The notes beneath the pieces are model-generated. The model did not search any database. It saw only the letters and a program-made list of their open reading frames with translations, and had not been told where the DNA came from. The translations under genes and the position numbers were made by a program. Shown here in pieces: positions 5,498 to 6,112 of a DNA stretch of 6,112 nt (the stretch's first letter is position 1; every line of letters begins with the position of its first letter). This stretch comes from Anaerolineae bacterium (GTDB lineage: Bacteria > Chloroflexota > Anaerolineae > UBA1429): the NCBI GenBank assembly GCA_007118555.1, contig SKRJ01000181.1:1-6112 (forward strand), given 5' to 3'.

Positions 5498-5899
5498 GTG
5501 GAACGACGCAAACGGATGCAGTTTTGGGGGCGTGACCGCTACGATGATTACCTGGTGCGCGAGGTGCTGGAGGGGGTCAAGACGGCCACGGCCTGCCGGG
5601 CCGACGAGTACCATCTGCCCGAGGGCGACTATGATGACGGCGACTGGCAGGTGGGCGATATCGTCGAGATCTATGATCTGCGCGAGCGGCTGCGGTGCAT
5701 CGTCGAGATCACCGAGGTATACCCGGTGGCCTTTGGCGATATCCCTGACAAGCTCTGGATCGCCGAGGCCTGCGACAGCGCGGAGCACTTTCAGGAGGCC
5801 CATCGCGAGTGCTGGCCCGACATTGATCTGACCGATGATTTCCTGCTGATGGCCACCCACTTTCGGCTCGTCGAGATCGTCGAGCCGGATGCGAGCTAA
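5498..5899 (+). CDS. ASCH-domain protein
   Basis: The product has 133 residues, the size of a stand-alone ASCH domain, a PUA-like beta-barrel fold associated with RNA or modified nucleosides. Residues 8-31 (starting QFWGRDRYDDYLV) end in the characteristic V-L-E-G-V-K-T-A-T, with K28 and T31 spaced as K21 and T24 of the E. coli ASCH enzyme YqfB, an N4-acetylcytidine amidohydrolase. Residues 50-75 hold the W-Q-V-G-D-I-V-E-I-Y strand and I-V-E-I-T-E-V-Y, and F79-G-D-I-P, E90 and the FQEAHRECW helix follow, as in larger ASCH proteins. The activity of this member cannot be read from sequence, since many homologues may only bind. The GTG at 5498 is chosen because GGGAGG (5487-5492) is 5 bases upstream. 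The in-frame GTG at 5492 overlaps that site, and ATG at 5516 is less well placed. It stands alone between divergent and convergent neighbours. Confidence 0.88.
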   Translation: MERRKRMQFWGRDRYDDYLVREVLEGVKTATACRADEYHLPEGDYDDGDWQVGDIVEIYDLRERLRCIVEITEVYPVAFGDIPDKLWIAEACDSAEHFQEAHRECWPDIDLTDDFLLMATHFRLVEIVEPDAS

Positions 5900-5946
5900 C
5901 TCGAGCAGAGATCGACTCGCGTTTTCACGCCGTCCCTGGGCGCGCG

Positions 5947-6112
5947 CTAAGATACAGGCTGCGTAATGGGCTGTTCGGTCACGGCAGCCGGTGGACGCGC
6001 GACAAAGCGCCTCGCTCCGTATAGCAGAACGAGGCCGACTGCTGTCAGCATCTCTACTGCGAGCAGGGCCAGCAGGAGCGTGTACGACCCGCCGGCAATG
6101 GGAACCCAGCTC
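5947..6112 (-). CDS. Membrane protein of unknown function, C-terminal part
   Basis: The minus-strand frame is open from the right edge to TAG (complement of 5947-5949), giving the last 54 residues. Residues about 8-32 of the fragment are strongly hydrophobic (TLLLALLAVEMLTAVGLVLL) and are followed by a basic stretch, A-R-R-F-V-A-R, and a polar, proline-containing tail. This is the pattern of a final transmembrane helix with its C-terminus in the cytoplasm. The helix contains one glutamate (E20). The start, total length and family are outside the window. It converges with the ASCH gene, 47 bases away, where I see only weak stems. Confidence 0.65.
   Translation of the reverse strand, partial: SWVPIAGGSYTLLLALLAVEMLTAVGLVLLYGARRFVARPPAAVTEQPITQPVS

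Noticed and set aside
5891..5920. Short stems GCGAG/CTCGC followed by GTTTTC after the ASCH gene
   Set aside because: The 5-bp stem with a large loop is too weak to call a terminator.
1..6112. Mobile element, CRISPR array, toxin-antitoxin or defence system
   Set aside because: I found no transposase, integrase, regularly spaced repeat, terminal inverted repeat pair or paired small genes. The ASCH domain alone is not evidence for a defence system.

Overview
The window is a GC-rich stretch (roughly 60% by eye) of bacterial chromosome. Genes are ordinary in size, with separate promoters and hairpin-ended units. The suggested host is a free-living bacterium that exports lipoproteins through a type II signal pathway. 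The style (small exported lipoproteins with acidic or proline-rich linkers, a Glu/Leu/Phe/Val-type glutamate dehydrogenase, an ASCH protein, T-poor long terminator hairpins) reminds me of Chloroflexota. That assignment is an inference from general resemblance and there is no rRNA or marker gene here to fix it.

Left part (1-1980), all minus strand. A lipoprotein gene at 1235-1741 ends in a strong 16-bp hairpin (1166-1205). A second unit then begins: a lipoprotein with a six-cysteine C-terminal region (363-995), followed 48 bases later by a gene for a membrane-anchored exported protein (1-314) that runs off the left edge. These two probably form one transcript, with a plausible promoter at 1112-1140.

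Middle (1897-4673), plus strand. A very good promoter with an imperfect palindrome in its spacer (1897-1926) drives a SnoaL-like/ester-cyclase-family protein (1981-2460). A 380-base gap with two stem-loops and a structured leader follows. It leads to the one clear metabolic gene, a glutamate dehydrogenase (2841-4094, GTG start). Downstream of it, past a short GC-rich hairpin, lies an unrecognised 165-residue protein (4176-4673).

Right part (4707-6112). A 13-bp hairpin (4707-4747) sits between the unrecognised gene and a convergent cupredoxin lipoprotein gene (4785-5234, minus). The cupredoxin gene has a complete type 1 copper ligand set and a consensus promoter (5366-5395). Divergent from it is an ASCH-domain protein (5498-5899, plus). 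A minus-strand gene for a membrane protein enters from the right edge and ends at 5947.

The genes do not form an obvious pathway. Glutamate dehydrogenase links nitrogen and carbon metabolism, the cupredoxin is probably an extracytoplasmic electron carrier or copper protein, and the ASCH protein is probably an RNA- or nucleoside-related enzyme or binder. I looked for a defence system, mobile element, CRISPR array, tRNA or rRNA and found none. The most noteworthy items are the unknown gene behind gdhA, the Cys-rich lipoprotein, the palindrome inside the ester-cyclase promoter, and the structured leader of gdhA. I do not think the window holds a clearly new system.
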